Shown here: piece after piece, positions 24,650 to 35,450 of the stretch | How the letters are laid out: the number at the start of each line of letters is the position of its first letter | Position numbering within the stretch: position 1 is the stretch's first letter | Assembly (NCBI RefSeq): GCF_018919145.1 | Contig: NZ_JAHLQJ010000004.1 | Location: 62,001-126,000 of the forward strand | From: Paenibacillus brevis | GTDB lineage: Bacteria; Bacillota; Bacilli; Paenibacillales; Paenibacillaceae | Direction of reading: 5' to 3' | DNA: 64,000 nucleotides | Translations under genes and position numbers: made by a program | The notes under the pieces: model-generated | Told to the model about the DNA's origin: nothing | What the model saw: only the letters and a program-made list of their open reading frames with translations | Databases searched by the model: none

Positions 24650-27600
24650 TTAATTCCGATGTTCAAGCATTCTCAGTATCACCGTTATAGCCTCCGCCCG
24701 GGATGCCAGACTGTCAGGAGCGAACTTGTTATCGCTCCGTCCGCTCACGATGCCGAGCGAACGCAATGCTTCCGCTGCGTCCTTCACCCATCCGGGGATT
24801 GAACTATCATCCGCAAAGCCGGTAACCGCAGCACCCTCTCCGCGCAGTCCCAGTGCATTGGCCAGCATGCTCGCCATCTCGGCGCGGGTAATCGGCTTAT
24901 CCGGTCTGAAGCTTCCATCCTCATAACCGTTCACAATGCCGGATGCAAGTGCTTGAGCGATCGCCGACACAGCCCATTGACCGATCTTTGATGCGTCCGT
25001 AAAGTGAAGCCCGCCCGTCGCTTCGTTCAGCTTGAGCGCATTGACGAGCATTACAATGAATTCGGCCCGGCTAACCTGATGATTCGGCTTAAAGGTACCG
25101 TCAGTATACCCTTTAACGATCCCCATTTCCAAGGCGGTCCGGATAGACTCCGCTGCCCAATGTCCCTGAAGATCGGAAAGGGATTGCACCGGTCTTTCCT
25201 CTGCTTTATTTCTTCCTGTATCTACAGCAAATACCGCAAATAAGCCGAATTGATCGGTTTGCGCCGTGAGACGGCTCCCTGTCAGCTCTCCGCCGAGCGA
25301 AATCCAGATCTGCTCTTCTTCGGAGTACAGGAAAATTTCCGCCTTCTCGTTGCTCTCCAGCAAGGAAGCATCAACCTCAAACGCAACGGTGATCTCGCGC
25401 AGCAACCTTCCTGCCAAGCCTCCCGATAGTTCATAGACGCCGGTGATGCGTTTTGCCTTCAATTCCTCCGGCAGGGCCGGATTCTCTCTTGATGGCTCAA
25501 GCGTAATGAGCAACTCCCGATTGGTCGCCCCTTTCGGAATCGATACATAGATCGTCCGGTTTCTTTCCAGATACCCAGCTTCCCCGGCCGGCAGGGTCGC
25601 TTGCCCTTGTGCGGGCGGCGCCTGGGTAGTTGTTGGAGCAGGGGCGCTCGTCCCCCCGCCTCCTCCACCTGACGGCGGTTGCGGTCTCTTGCTTGTGATC
25701 GTCACTTTGCGGGAATGTTCTTTGCCCAGATTCCCGACAAGATCAATCGAACGGGCGTAAACCATCGTTTCGTAGGCATCGCCGACGGTGAAAGAGGTTG
25801 TGACCTTCGTCCATTGTCCATCATTGATCTTATATTCCGTGTAATCCGTACCGCTCCAATCATCCAGGCCATCATCGATGCTTACCGTGATCGGGCCAAC
25901 ATCCCAGCTGTCATTCCCGTTAGGCGCCCCCGGTCCCGTCAAATCGATGACCGGTTCCGAAGGACCTGTCATATCTAGCTTTATTTCCAGGTCGGCCTCT
26001 GCTCCTGCATTCCCGGCCATATCGACGGTTCGGGCATAAATCTTCGTGATTCCTTCAATATTCAGGGTCAAATCGCCCGTATATGTCGTCCACGCTCCGC
26101 TGGCCCCGAGCTTATACTCCGTATAATCTGCTCCGCTATATGTGTCGGCTCCTTCCGAGATCAACACTGCAACCGGTTCAGTCCACCAGTCCTCAATACC
26201 AGCCGTACCAGCCGTTTGGATGATTGGTGCAAGCGGTCCCGTCAGATCAAGCTTACCCTCCCGTTCGGTCTCCGCTCCGACATTTCCGGCCCTATCCACT
26301 GTCCGGGCATAGATCTTCGTGATCCCTTCATCGTTCAGTACAAATTCAGCCGTATACGGCGTCCATGCTCCGTTTGCCCCTAGCTTATACTCCGTATAGT
26401 CCGCTCCGCTATGTGCGTCATTTCCTTCCAAGATCGCTACCGTGACCGGTCTGCCTGACCAGCCGTTCGGACTGATGGTCCCTTTCAGCTGAATCTCCGG
26501 CTCACTCGGACCTGTCGTATCTACCTTAGCTTCCTGCTCTGCTTCCGTCCCGGCATTGCCAGCCTTATCGACGGTTCGGGCATAAATCATCGTGACCCCT
26601 TCATCGCTTACCGTAAATTCGGACGTGTACGCCGTCCAGGCTCCGCTCGCCCCAACCTTAAATTCCGTATGATCCGATCCGCTTAATACATCCGCTCCCT
26701 CTACGATCTTCACGCTGACCGGTGTGCCGGACCAGCCATTCGTGTTCAGGGAGCCCGTCACCTGAATCGCAGGTTCGGCCGGGCCTGTCGTATCGATCTT
26801 GGCTTCATACTCTGCTTCCATCCCGATATTACCCGCTTTATCAACGGTGCGGGTATAGATCATCGTGACCCCTTCATCGTTTACCGTAAATTCGGACGTG
26901 TACGTTGTCCAGGCTCCGCTGGACCCGATCTTGTATTCCGAGTAACCTGCTCCGCTCTGATCATCCGTCCCGTCTGTAATCCTTATCGTGATGGGGCCAT
27001 CCGCCCAATTTTCCGCGCCGGTCGCACCTGATACTTGAATCGTTGGAGCCGCAGGGCCGGTTATATCCACGTTCGCTGCTGCCTTCGCTTCCAATCCGGC
27101 ATGGCCGACTTTATCCATGGTACGCGCGTAAATCTCCGTAACGCCTTCCGTGTTTATCGTAAAGCCCGCAGTATACTTACTCCAGGCCCCGCTTGCGCCG
27201 ATTTTGTACTCTGTATAGTCTACGCCGCTCTGCATATCCGCTCCGTCCGAAATGGTCACCGTGATCGGGCCGGTTGCCCAGCCGTCCACGAAAGGTCCGC
27301 CCATCTGAATTATCGGCTCTGAAGGAACCGTCATGTCAACCTTCGCTTCAAATTCAGCTGCCGGCCCGATGTTGCCGGCCTTGTCAACCGTCCGGGCATA
27401 GACCTCGGTTATTCCTTCATCGCCGAGCACGAAATCTGACGTATACGACGTCCAAGCTCCATGGGCACCAAGCTTATACTCCGTATAGTCAGGGCCGCTA
27501 AGCGTATCCGCTCCCTCAATAATCGTCACAGCTGCCGGCCCTCTTGTCCAGCTTCCCGATGCTGGAGCTCCTTCCACTTGTATCGTTGGAGCTGCCGGAT

Positions 27601-30600
27601 CCGATAGATCGAGCTTGACTTCTCCCTTGGCTTCTGCCCCTAAATTGCCAGCCCTGTCAACCGTCCGGGCATAAACCTCTGTAATGCCTTCATTACTCAA
27701 GGTCAAGCTATCGATATACTGAGTCCACACTCCATTCGTTCCGAGCTTATACTCCGTGTAATTCACGCCGCTCAGCATATCTACCCCCTCCGTGATCTCC
27801 ACGGAGACCGAATTATTCGCCCAGCTTCCAGTACCGTTGGCTGCTCCCGCAACCTGAATAGTTGGTTCCGAAGGGCCCGTTAAATCAAGCTTGAGCTCTA
27901 ACTCTGCTTCCGGGCCTATGTTGCCGGCTTTATCAACCGTCCGGGCCTTTATTTCCGTGATCCCTTCGGTCCCCCATTCAATTCCGCCTGCGTACCTCGT
28001 CCAGGTTCCGTCAGCTCCGAGCTTATATTCCGAATAATCGGGGCCGCTTAATGCATCCGCGCCTTCAGATATCGTCAGTGTAACCGGCCCGTTCGACCAT
28101 GCTTCCGAATTGATCGGACCTGCGGCATGAAGCACAGGCGTTGCAGGCGCATCCGTATCGATGCCTATCTGGAACGATTGATGCGAGTCCATGCCGATAC
28201 CATTTTCCGTTCGTACCCAGACCTTGTATGCACCCGAGGAACGGATTGCGATCGGTTCTGCATAATTTATCCAATCCGTGATCGAAGCCGGGTCTACGAT
28301 CGAGGCATCTGTAATGCTGTATTGCCTTTTATCAGCCACATCATTTAGGAAGTCAGCACGAATATACACCGCTTCCTGCGTCCATTCATTCTCCATATAT
28401 ACCGTCCCGTCCGCCAATTCACCATGTAGCGTCATTTCGACCGGAACGATGACCTGAAAGGGTTGGGAATGAACTGCTACTCCCCCCTTTTTCGTCATTG
28501 CCCATATTTCAAGCGTATAGTTCTGGTTTACCGGAAACCGGGAATCGATCGTCACGGATTCTCCGAAGGCTTCTGTCTCCCCGGGATTGGTTATGTTCAT
28601 CATGCTATGCGTAACCATCGCCCGACCATTCTGATCCAGAATCGTATAGTAGGCATAAAGCGGCTTCATTCTGCTGTCTACATAGGGATTCGTTTCAGAT
28701 TCCAGGGCAACCACACCTGAAAAATTCAGATTTTCTCCCAGGGTAAGCGTTGTTGAAGACGAAGTGTTCATCTGGATAACCGGTTGAGCGGCATATTCGT
28801 TCCGCGGGAACGGTGCTGTCTCTCCGGGCACAATTAACCACGGCTTAGTCAATGACCCGGAACTGACGAAGCTGAATCCTGAAAGCTGATCCTTCTGTTT
28901 GATCTGTTCCGCCGTCCGATATGTTCCAAGCGTATTTCCTCCTGTCGCATCGCCGGAATAATAGGCATTCTTCAAAGTACTGCCGCTTTTAACGCTCCCA
29001 GCAAATCCTCCATATGTGGTGAAAGAGCCCCTAATATTTCCTGTCGCATAGGAGAATTCCACCGAATTGTTTGCATAACCGACCAGACCTCCGACTGTAA
29101 TTGCATCTGAACCCGTAATATTCCCCGATGCATAGCTGTTTTTAAGATAGCCGTATTGAAGATATCCGACCAATCCCCCAATGCCAGAACCGGATATCCC
29201 GGTTATTTCCCCCATAGCATACGATTGATCAATGCTGCACGAGCAAAACCCTGCCAATCCCCCTACTCTAGTTGCCCCCTGGACATCCCCAAAGGCGGTT
29301 CCGTTCATGATCTGAATCGTTTGCCCGCTGTATTCCTCTCCTTCGCCGATCAATCCGCCGACTCTCTCCTGTCCCGTAACCGATCCGGCAGCATAGCTGT
29401 TTATGATTTTGGAACCAAAAGTCATCCCCCCTGCAAGCCCGCCGACACGGTCCGTCCCTTCCACCATGCCGGATGCTGAGCTATGCTCGATGACCGTCGT
29501 CATTCCGCTTCCCAATAGACCACCGGCTTTGTCTGTACCCAAGACTGATCCGGCAGCATAACTATTCGATAACGTGGCATAATTCGCGTTTCCTATGAGT
29601 CCACCGGCAGAACTCATCCCTTGTACTTGTCCGAGCGCATAACTATTCCGCACAGATTTTTGATATTGGTAGCCGATTAATCCGCCGACAGAACTGCCAT
29701 CGGCAATGACATCCCCTTCGGCATAACTGTCGGTCACGTCATTGTTGTTCTGTCCGATCAGGCCGCCAATGTAGCCGCTGGTTGATCCGCTAGCCGTCAC
29801 CGTTCCCGTTGCATGAACACCCGATAAAAACCCTTCATTATCCCCAACCAATCCGCCAACATAGTCTGATCCGCTGACATTCCCTGATGCCGAGGAATCT
29901 GCGATATTTCCAGTATTTCTTCCAGCGAGCCCTCCGGCAAAAAGTGTTCCGCTTACATTGCCCCCCGCATGCGAATTTGATATTGGCGCACCATTCGATC
30001 CGATCAATCCGCCGGCATAGTAATCTCCAGCAATGACATCACCCGATGCCATAGATCCGCTCACCATGGCGACTCCCGGGGATGCGGAACCGATCAATCC
30101 CCCAATGCCGCTTGTTCCGCTGACCTTGCCCGTGGCTTCACCATTTATCAACTGGTTTCCAGTCCCCTCAAAGTAGCCGATTAACCCCCCGATGCCGGAT
30201 TCCCCCTGAACATCGCCGGATGCGCTCACATCCTGGAGATTCCCCGAGGATTGTCCGATTAATCCTCCTACCGTTCTTACGCCGGTAACGGAGCCCGAAG
30301 CCGAAGAAGAACGGACACCTCCATAGTCGATTCCCACCAGGCCTCCGGCCCAAGATGAATCATTCAGCGCTTCAACGGAGACGGCTGTCATAGCATTCGA
30401 AATCGTGCCGATATTCCGTCCAATTAACCCACCAACCTCGCTCCTCGCAGTGACAGAACCACCGGTGACTTGTATGCCTGTGATCGTTCCATCATTCCAT
30501 CCTGCCAATCCACCTGCAGCGGAACCGTCTGTACTAATTGACACAGCCTCCAGATTTAAGTTTTCGACGAATCCTCCCTTGCCGATTTTGGAGAATAAAC

Positions 30601-30934
30601 CTTGATTATATTCAACGCCTACTTGAATCGTTAGCCCATGAATCGTATTTCCGTTGCCGTTAAAATGCCCCGTAAACCCGTCATAATTCGAGTGTGAGAT
30701 CGGCTGCCAATTTCCGAAGCCTGTTAAATCGATATCCTGCATCAGGACATATTGGCCGTTATCCGGATAAGCCGGATCGACCCCGATCATCGCCAATTCC
30801 TCCGCTGAGAAGATCTCGATCACCGCTTCATCGGCCCTGATCATGCTTGTACCTAACATAAATATTATTAGTCCTGCCAAAAGTACGAAGAGCCCGGTCC
30901 TTTTCCTGTTGCTCATCTCCTTAAGTTTCATCAC
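24650..30934 (-). CDS. Giant S-layer-anchored surface protein with GLUG and OmpL47-like repeats
   Basis: 2094 residues. A signal peptide (about 10-34, cleavage after MIRA) is followed by a GLUG-repeat region (about 85-730) with 19 GGLxG-type cores, expected to form a beta-solenoid. After a mixed region (about 730-950) come nine tandem units of about 91 residues (about 955-1740) with the core SGxDYTEYKxGxxGAW and ARTVDKAGNxG, resembling OmpL47-type beta domains. A Pro/Thr/Gly linker with six consecutive Gly lies at about 1750-1785, then a ZU5-like part. Three SLH domains (about 1918-2094; GHWAAESI, GQWAVSAI, GWVKDAAE) bind pyruvylated wall polymer. This fits a cell-surface adhesin or glycan-binding scaffold. 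It stands as a single gene with terminators on both sides. Confidence 0.9.
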   Translation of the reverse strand: MMKLKEMSNRKRTGLFVLLAGLIIFMLGTSMIRADEAVIEIFSAEELAMIGVDPAYPDNGQYVLMQDIDLTGFGNWQPISHSNYDGFTGHFNGNGNTIHGLTIQVGVEYNQGLFSKIGKGGFVENLNLEAVSISTDGSAAGGLAGWNDGTITGIQVTGGSVTARSEVGGLIGRNIGTISNAMTAVSVEALNDSSWAGGLVGIDYGGVRSSSASGSVTGVRTVGGLIGQSSGNLQDVSASGDVQGESGIGGLIGYFEGTGNQLINGEATGKVSGTSGIGGLIGSASPGVAMVSGSMASGDVIAGDYYAGGLIGSNGAPISNSHAGGNVSGTLFAGGLAGRNTGNIADSSASGNVSGSDYVGGLVGDNEGFLSGVHATGTVTASGSTSGYIGGLIGQNNNDVTDSYAEGDVIADGSSVGGLIGYQYQKSVRNSYALGQVQGMSSAGGLIGNANYATLSNSYAAGSVLGTDKAGGLLGSGMTTVIEHSSASGMVEGTDRVGGLAGGMTFGSKIINSYAAGSVTGQERVGGLIGEGEEYSGQTIQIMNGTAFGDVQGATRVGGLAGFCSCSIDQSYAMGEITGISGSGIGGLVGYLQYGYLKNSYASGNITGSDAITVGGLVGYANNSVEFSYATGNIRGSFTTYGGFAGSVKSGSTLKNAYYSGDATGGNTLGTYRTAEQIKQKDQLSGFSFVSSGSLTKPWLIVPGETAPFPRNEYAAQPVIQMNTSSSTTLTLGENLNFSGVVALESETNPYVDSRMKPLYAYYTILDQNGRAMVTHSMMNITNPGETEAFGESVTIDSRFPVNQNYTLEIWAMTKKGGVAVHSQPFQVIVPVEMTLHGELADGTVYMENEWTQEAVYIRADFLNDVADKRQYSITDASIVDPASITDWINYAEPIAIRSSGAYKVWVRTENGIGMDSHQSFQIGIDTDAPATPVLHAAGPINSEAWSNGPVTLTISEGADALSGPDYSEYKLGADGTWTRYAGGIEWGTEGITEIKARTVDKAGNIGPEAELELKLDLTGPSEPTIQVAGAANGTGSWANNSVSVEITEGVDMLSGVNYTEYKLGTNGVWTQYIDSLTLSNEGITEVYARTVDRAGNLGAEAKGEVKLDLSDPAAPTIQVEGAPASGSWTRGPAAVTIIEGADTLSGPDYTEYKLGAHGAWTSYTSDFVLGDEGITEVYARTVDKAGNIGPAAEFEAKVDMTVPSEPIIQMGGPFVDGWATGPITVTISDGADMQSGVDYTEYKIGASGAWSKYTAGFTINTEGVTEIYARTMDKVGHAGLEAKAAANVDITGPAAPTIQVSGATGAENWADGPITIRITDGTDDQSGAGYSEYKIGSSGAWTTYTSEFTVNDEGVTMIYTRTVDKAGNIGMEAEYEAKIDTTGPAEPAIQVTGSLNTNGWSGTPVSVKIVEGADVLSGSDHTEFKVGASGAWTAYTSEFTVSDEGVTMIYARTVDKAGNAGTEAEQEAKVDTTGPSEPEIQLKGTISPNGWSGRPVTVAILEGNDAHSGADYTEYKLGANGAWTPYTAEFVLNDEGITKIYARTVDRAGNVGAETEREGKLDLTGPLAPIIQTAGTAGIEDWWTEPVAVLISEGADTYSGADYTEYKLGASGAWTTYTGDLTLNIEGITKIYARTVDMAGNAGAEADLEIKLDMTGPSEPVIDLTGPGAPNGNDSWDVGPITVSIDDGLDDWSGTDYTEYKINDGQWTKVTTSFTVGDAYETMVYARSIDLVGNLGKEHSRKVTITSKRPQPPSGGGGGGTSAPAPTTTQAPPAQGQATLPAGEAGYLERNRTIYVSIPKGATNRELLITLEPSRENPALPEELKAKRITGVYELSGGLAGRLLREITVAFEVDASLLESNEKAEIFLYSEEEQIWISLGGELTGSRLTAQTDQFGLFAVFAVDTGRNKAEERPVQSLSDLQGHWAAESIRTALEMGIVKGYTDGTFKPNHQVSRAEFIVMLVNALKLNEATGGLHFTDASKIGQWAVSAIAQALASGIVNGYEDGSFRPDKPITRAEMASMLANALGLRGEGAAVTGFADDSSIPGWVKDAAEALRSLGIVSGRSDNKFAPDSLASRAEAITVILRMLEHRN
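25690..28130 (-). repeat. Nine tandem coding repeats of about 274 bp
   Basis: DNA encoding the nine OmpL47-like units of the surface protein. The words CCGTATAGTCCGCTCCGCT and GTCCGGGCATAGATC recur with small changes about every 274 bases. Two neighbouring units (around 26520-26900) share the same GACCCCTTCATCG and AAATTCGGACGTGTACG words, suggesting recent duplication or gene conversion there. Confidence 0.85.
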
Positions 30935-31077
30935 TTCACCTTTCCCTTTCCCGCAATAGGTCGAGTTAAGCGCACTTTTCTCGAAGTACTCTTATGTGAT
31001 AATTATTATAGATTCTTGCGAATGCCGGGATAAGTAGACATTTAAATGTCCACCCTGCTAGCTAAAATTCCAGCATA

Positions 31078-31124
31078 CAAAAAAGCTCTGGAACTCCCCC
31101 ACCGGGGAATTCCAGAGCTTTTTC
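31078..31124 (-). terminator. Terminator downstream of the chemotaxis receptor gene
   Basis: AAAAAGCTCTGGAA and TTCCAGAGCTTTTT form a stem that includes an inner CCCC/GGGG pair. It is symmetrical, so it also insulates the surface-protein promoter side. It lies 41 bases past the receptor stop. Confidence 0.85.
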
Positions 31125-31164
31125 ATTGCAGGTCATGCGGTCGAGAGAATTCAATCTTTCTATG

Positions 31165-32472
31165 CTACGAAAAAACAAATTGACCAACCGATTTTTTCAA
31201 CCGCATAGATAAATCATTTTGTTGCTCCATTGAACCATTAGTTTCTTCCATCATTAAAGTAATTCCCGACAAATGGGTGCTGATTTGCTCCGCAGAATTC
31301 AAGGTCTGCAAAGACATCTCGGCAACCGCTTCAATCACGCTGCCAATATCCTTGATGTAATGTGTTACGGAATCGGCACAGCCATCTACATCGATCGATA
31401 GATTAGAGATGGATTCCGCATCACGCTCATATTCTACTCCGGTTTGAAGCAATAGCTCGAATTGAGATGTAACATCCGTGCTGATGTAATCCAAAACCTT
31501 CTGGGAGCTTGAGGATAGCTGATTAAAAGCGACTCTGATGCGATTTACAACCGAATCAATGTTGCTAATAGCCGATGCACACTGTTCAGCCAGTTTTTTT
31601 ACTTCATTAGCCACGACAGCAAATCCTTTTCCCTGCTCACCAGCTCTGGAAGCTTCAATTGCCGCATTTAGCGCTAACAGACTGGTCTGGTCCGTCAGTT
31701 CCCGGATTGTTTCGGCAATGATCTGTATTTCTTCTACCGATTTGCTTGCTTCTATGGCTCTTAATATGTCTTCCTGCCTTTGAATATAGATCTCCCGGCT
31801 GCTGTTGATCGATTGCGCGACTTCACCCTTCATTCGTAGGGCCCTTCTTTTCATCTCAGTCGAAAAATCCATCACATTTTGGGCTTTGTCCAGCAGATTG
31901 GATGTTACGGAGTGAATTTCTTGCACAGAAGCATTCGCCTCTTCCATATTGGCGCTTAAAGCTTCCGTCTGGCTGGACATTTTTATGGAAGAATCGTTGA
32001 TATTGCTGATAGAAACGGAAGATTCACTGACGGACGCCAATAATCTGGCACTTGAGTGGCCAATGGTCTGTGAAGCCGTCGAAATTTCTATCAATAAGCT
32101 CTTTATATTTGAAACGGCCCCACTTAAAGACTTTGCCAGTTGACTTAGATCGTCATTACCTTTAAAGACAAGCTCTTGAGAAAAATCGCCTTTTCCCATT
32201 TCGTCGGTGTAAGCTATCACCTTAGATAGTTTTTTCAACACTAATTTATCATAAATGAAAACGACCATAAATGATGAAAACAGAATGCTCAGCACAGCTG
32301 TAGCCGCCACTCCCAAGGAGCCGTCCGCTAAATGAGCGCTAACGCCCCAGCGATCAAATACTTTGTTTGCGTGAGACAGTCCCACATTGATGGCTCCCCC
32401 AATATTGGAGCTGACAATTTGAACGATGATAACGGCTAATACCAGCTTCCATTTGATAGAATTGAATTTCAT
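31165..32472 (-). CDS. Methyl-accepting chemotaxis protein with minimal extracellular part
   Basis: 435 residues from the ATG at 32472, five bases after the upstream stop; an ATG at 32505 would overlap the SDR gene. Two transmembrane helices (about 8-32 and 51-73) enclose only about 20 extracellular residues. A HAMP domain follows (about 75-125) and then a long cytoplasmic coiled coil. The conserved hairpin tip contains [20 protein letters not shown] and [17 protein letters not shown], which contact CheA and CheW. The lack of a sizeable sensor domain implies sensing in the membrane, through a partner protein or inside the cell. It is probably co-transcribed with the SDR gene; no che genes are nearby. 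Confidence 0.92.
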   Translation of the reverse strand: MKFNSIKWKLVLAVIIVQIVSSNIGGAINVGLSHANKVFDRWGVSAHLADGSLGVAATAVLSILFSSFMVVFIYDKLVLKKLSKVIAYTDEMGKGDFSQELVFKGNDDLSQLAKSLSGAVSNIKSLLIEISTASQTIGHSSARLLASVSESSVSISNINDSSIKMSSQTEALSANMEEANASVQEIHSVTSNLLDKAQNVMDFSTEMKRRALRMKGEVAQSINSSREIYIQRQEDILRAIEASKSVEEIQIIAETIRELTDQTSLLALNAAIEASRAGEQGKGFAVVANEVKKLAEQCASAISNIDSVVNRIRVAFNQLSSSSQKVLDYISTDVTSQFELLLQTGVEYERDAESISNLSIDVDGCADSVTHYIKDIGSVIEAVAEMSLQTLNSAEQISTHLSGITLMMEETNGSMEQQNDLSMRLKKSVGQFVFS

Positions 32473-32477
32473 ATAGG

Positions 32478-33482
32478 CTAGATCTTCCCCTCGCTGCGGA
32501 GCCAAGCTACCGTGTCAATGATCGTCTCCTGAAATGGCCTTGTACGGAAGCCTAGCTCATTCTTTGCTTTTACGGATGAAAACTGATTATTCCGGGTTAA
32601 GTTATAGATTTCAAATTTTAAAGCTTCCAGATTGGACCCGCCTTCCGATTCGACCATACTCCCCTGCGACATGGCCTGCATCTGTTCCGGTGTCAGAATC
32701 GTTTCGACCCGTTTGGCCCCGCTGGCTTCGCTGATCAGATCAAACATCTTCCGCATCGGCACCATCTCATTGCTCAAAATATATCCCTCTCCCCGCCGTC
32801 CTTGCCCGGTGCATGCAATGATGCCGTCCGCAAGATCGCGAACATCTACAGCGTTGAAGGATCCTTCAACCCCCACGCGAATTTCTCCACGGCAATAGCG
32901 AGTCACAAAACTCACCAACGGACCAAAGGCACTGTCGTTCGGTCCCGCTATTCCTGAAGGATAGATGATCGAGGCATCCAGACCTTTATTCCGTACCGCT
33001 TCCAAAACATATTGCGTGGCGATGGCTTTTGTTTTTGCATAATAGCCGACTACCTGGTCCGGGAAAAACTGTTCCGGCTCCCGGATGATCTCACCATGCG
33101 GCTCTTCAAGAATAGCCCCTGTAGAACTGACGTGTACCAACTTTTTCACCTGCTTGGCCACACACAAATCCACAACATTTTGAGTCCCGGTTACATTGAC
33201 GTCGTACACCTTTTGGCTTGGCTCGGGAGATGTCGTCACAAGGCTTGCACAGTGGATTACGATGATTTCGTGATTTTCAGGTACATCGAAGAAAGCCTTC
33301 AACGACTTCATATCCGTCAGATCACCAAACACGACTTCTGCCTTACCCGGCACATATTTCACCGCAGGATCGCCGTTCAATACCAGCGCTCGAACCTTCT
33401 TCCCTTCGGAAGCAAGCTTATGGGAAATGTTGTTGCCCAAAAATCCGGCGGCACCCGTCAGCAAATAAATCGTCTCTTTCAT
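32478..33482 (-). CDS. NAD-dependent epimerase/dehydratase (extended SDR)
   Basis: 334 residues. The glycine-rich nucleotide loop GAAGFLG (10-16) and the catalytic Tyr148-x-x-x-Lys152 pair (YAKTK) mark an extended short-chain dehydrogenase, closest in pattern to dihydroflavonol-reductase-like proteins (HVSSTGA at about 117-123 supplies the catalytic Ser/Thr). It is cytoplasmic; the substrate is unknown. It precedes the chemotaxis receptor gene by 5 bases and is divergent from the OmpR-type two-component genes, which may control it. Confidence 0.9.
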   Translation of the reverse strand: MKETIYLLTGAAGFLGNNISHKLASEGKKVRALVLNGDPAVKYVPGKAEVVFGDLTDMKSLKAFFDVPENHEIIVIHCASLVTTSPEPSQKVYDVNVTGTQNVVDLCVAKQVKKLVHVSSTGAILEEPHGEIIREPEQFFPDQVVGYYAKTKAIATQYVLEAVRNKGLDASIIYPSGIAGPNDSAFGPLVSFVTRYCRGEIRVGVEGSFNAVDVRDLADGIIACTGQGRRGEGYILSNEMVPMRKMFDLISEASGAKRVETILTPEQMQAMSQGSMVESEGGSNLEALKFEIYNLTRNNQFSSVKAKNELGFRTRPFQETIIDTVAWLRSEGKI

Positions 33483-33662
33483 AAATATAAATCTCCTCTC
33501 ATAGGTCCAAATTAAATTGCATGTCTCTACCTTACCTATGAGTTGTTTATGAATTGCTTTGAAAATGTTTAAGAAATGCTAAAGAGCTTAAGAGTAAAAC
33601 AACAACATAACTTTAACAACTCTCCGTTATAATAAAATTAATTTTGTGGGGAGGCGCATCCT

Positions 33663-34334
33663 ATGTTCAAAATATTGGTTACCGAAGACAACAAAGAATT
33701 GAATCACGCCATCTGCGCTTATTTAAATCAGAACGGATATCAGGCTATGGGGTGCCTTAACGCGATGGAAGCATACGACACGATGTATGGCAATCTGTTC
33801 GATCTGATCATCTCCGACATCATGATGCCTGAGGTAGACGGTTTTGAATTTGCCGAAACCGTCCGGGGGCTGAATCAAGAGATCCCGATCCTATTCATAA
33901 CAGCACGGGATGATTTTGCCTCCAAACAGCGGGGATTTCGCGCAGGAATAGACGACTACATGGTAAAGCCCGTCGATTTGGATGAATTGCTCCTGCGCAT
34001 TGGCGCTTTGCTGCGCAGAGCGAAGATCGCGTCCAGCAAACGGCTTGAAATCGGAAATCTGATCCTGGATGCCGAAGAGCATACGGCCTATTTAAAGGAA
34101 GAGGAAATTCCCTTGACCGTTCGGGAGTTCAACCTGCTGTATAAGCTGCTGGCCTATCCAAAGAAAACATTTACCCGTTTCCAGTTAATGGACGAGTTCT
34201 GGGATTCCGAGACTTCCTCCAGTCCCAGAACCGTGGATGTGTATATGACAAAACTACGGGACAAATTTTCCAAGTGTAGTGAGTTTGAAATCGTTACCGT
34301 GCATGGACTAGGGTACAAGGCGGTGTTGAAGTGA
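33663..34334 (+). CDS. OmpR-family response regulator
   Basis: 223 residues. The receiver domain has acidic E8/D9, the phospho-acceptor Asp52 (IISDIMMPEVDG) and Lys102 (VKPVDL). The C-terminal winged helix (about 125-223) ends TVHGLGYKAVL, typical of OmpR-type DNA-binding domains. GGGGAGG precedes the ATG, and a TATAAT at 33628-33633 is a likely -10 box. The stop codon overlaps the GTG start of the kinase gene (GTGA), so the two are translationally coupled. The target is unknown; the divergent SDR/receptor unit and the downstream membrane protein are candidates. Confidence 0.94.
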   Translation: MFKILVTEDNKELNHAICAYLNQNGYQAMGCLNAMEAYDTMYGNLFDLIISDIMMPEVDGFEFAETVRGLNQEIPILFITARDDFASKQRGFRAGIDDYMVKPVDLDELLLRIGALLRRAKIASSKRLEIGNLILDAEEHTAYLKEEEIPLTVREFNLLYKLLAYPKKTFTRFQLMDEFWDSETSSSPRTVDVYMTKLRDKFSKCSEFEIVTVHGLGYKAVLK

Positions 34335-35377
34335 AAGAGAACGAACGCAGCCTGTTTTCCTTTTGGAATTACCTGATCTTCTTCCTTTTCACCTCATTCG
34401 TGGTCAGCTGCAGCTTCCTGCTGTTTTTCGCAGGGATGGATATTTCGGAGACGGAAGTCAGGGGAAATGCAATAAGAACCTTTGCCAACATTGTTTTCCT
34501 GAGCGGCCTGTTTTGCCTGTTTGACGGGATTCGCCGAAAATATACTGTAGAGCGCCCCGTAAAGCGAATTCTGGAAGCCACGCGCCGCATAACGCAAGGT
34601 GATCTCAAAACACGCATCCATTCGATTCATGGACCGAACAGCAGAAATGAATTCGATATTATCATTGAACACTTTAATCAAATGGCGCGAGAACTCTCCG
34701 GCATCGAAACGTTGCGCTCCGATTTCATCGCTAATGTCTCCCACGAACTAAAGACGCCTCTAGCCGTGATCCAAAATTATTCGACTATGCTTCAAGACCC
34801 GGCTCTGCCGGAAGATAAAAGAATGGAGTATGCCAAGACGCTCACATCAGCTTCTCAACGGCTGTCGGATTTGATCACCAACATTTTGCGATTGAGCAAG
34901 CTGGAAAATCAACAGATTTTTCCGGAAATCCAAAGATATAATCTGGGCAGGCAGCTTTCCGAATGCCTGTTGGGATTCGAGAGCACTTGGGAAGAGAAAG
35001 AATTGGAGTTGGATACCAACATAGAGGAAGACATCTCGGTAGAAGCGGATGCGGAGCTTTTGACGCTGGTGTGGAACAATCTGATTTCTAATGCCATGAA
35101 GTTTACCGAACCTCACGGCAAAATAACCGTCAGTCTTGCCGCGGATGACGGCTGGGCCGTAGTAAAGGTTTCGGATACAGGCTGCGGGATGAGTCCGGAG
35201 GTTGGAAGGCATATCTTCGAGAAATTCTACCAAGGCGATGAATCCCATATGACACAGGGCAACGGCCTCGGGCTTGCCTTGGTTAAGCGGGTCATTGATA
35301 TTGTGGGCGGCGAAATTCGGGTTGAAAGTGAGCTGGGAAAGGGAAGCACCTTCCTTGTAAAGCTGAGTATTTCCTAA
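34331..35377 (+). CDS. Sensor histidine kinase partner of the OmpR-type regulator
   Basis: 348 residues with a GTG start that overlaps the regulator stop by four bases. Two transmembrane helices lie close together (about 13-34 and 50-66) with only about 15 residues outside, the layout of intramembrane-sensing kinases that react to membrane or cell-wall stress. A HAMP segment (70-120) is followed by the dimerisation domain with phospho-acceptor His138 (NVSHELKTPLAV). The ATPase domain shows N (WNNLISNAMKFT), G1 (DTGCGM) and G2 (GNGLGLAL) boxes. All catalytic motifs are intact. Confidence 0.94.
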   Translation: MKENERSLFSFWNYLIFFLFTSFVVSCSFLLFFAGMDISETEVRGNAIRTFANIVFLSGLFCLFDGIRRKYTVERPVKRILEATRRITQGDLKTRIHSIHGPNSRNEFDIIIEHFNQMARELSGIETLRSDFIANVSHELKTPLAVIQNYSTMLQDPALPEDKRMEYAKTLTSASQRLSDLITNILRLSKLENQQIFPEIQRYNLGRQLSECLLGFESTWEEKELELDTNIEEDISVEADAELLTLVWNNLISNAMKFTEPHGKITVSLAADDGWAVVKVSDTGCGMSPEVGRHIFEKFYQGDESHMTQGNGLGLALVKRVIDIVGGEIRVESELGKGSTFLVKLSIS

Positions 35378-35450
35378 ATATAACGTCATCATTTCTAAAA
35401 TAACTGCTTTCTATAATAAATTTATAAACCCAAAGGAGGTCATGGTCGAC

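Noticed and set aside
24650-30934. Frameshift or repeat-assembly artefact in the giant surface gene
   Set aside because: The frame is open over all 2094 codons, has a signal peptide at one end and three complete SLH domains at the other, and the repeats differ enough not to suggest a false collapse. The repeat number could still be misassembled.
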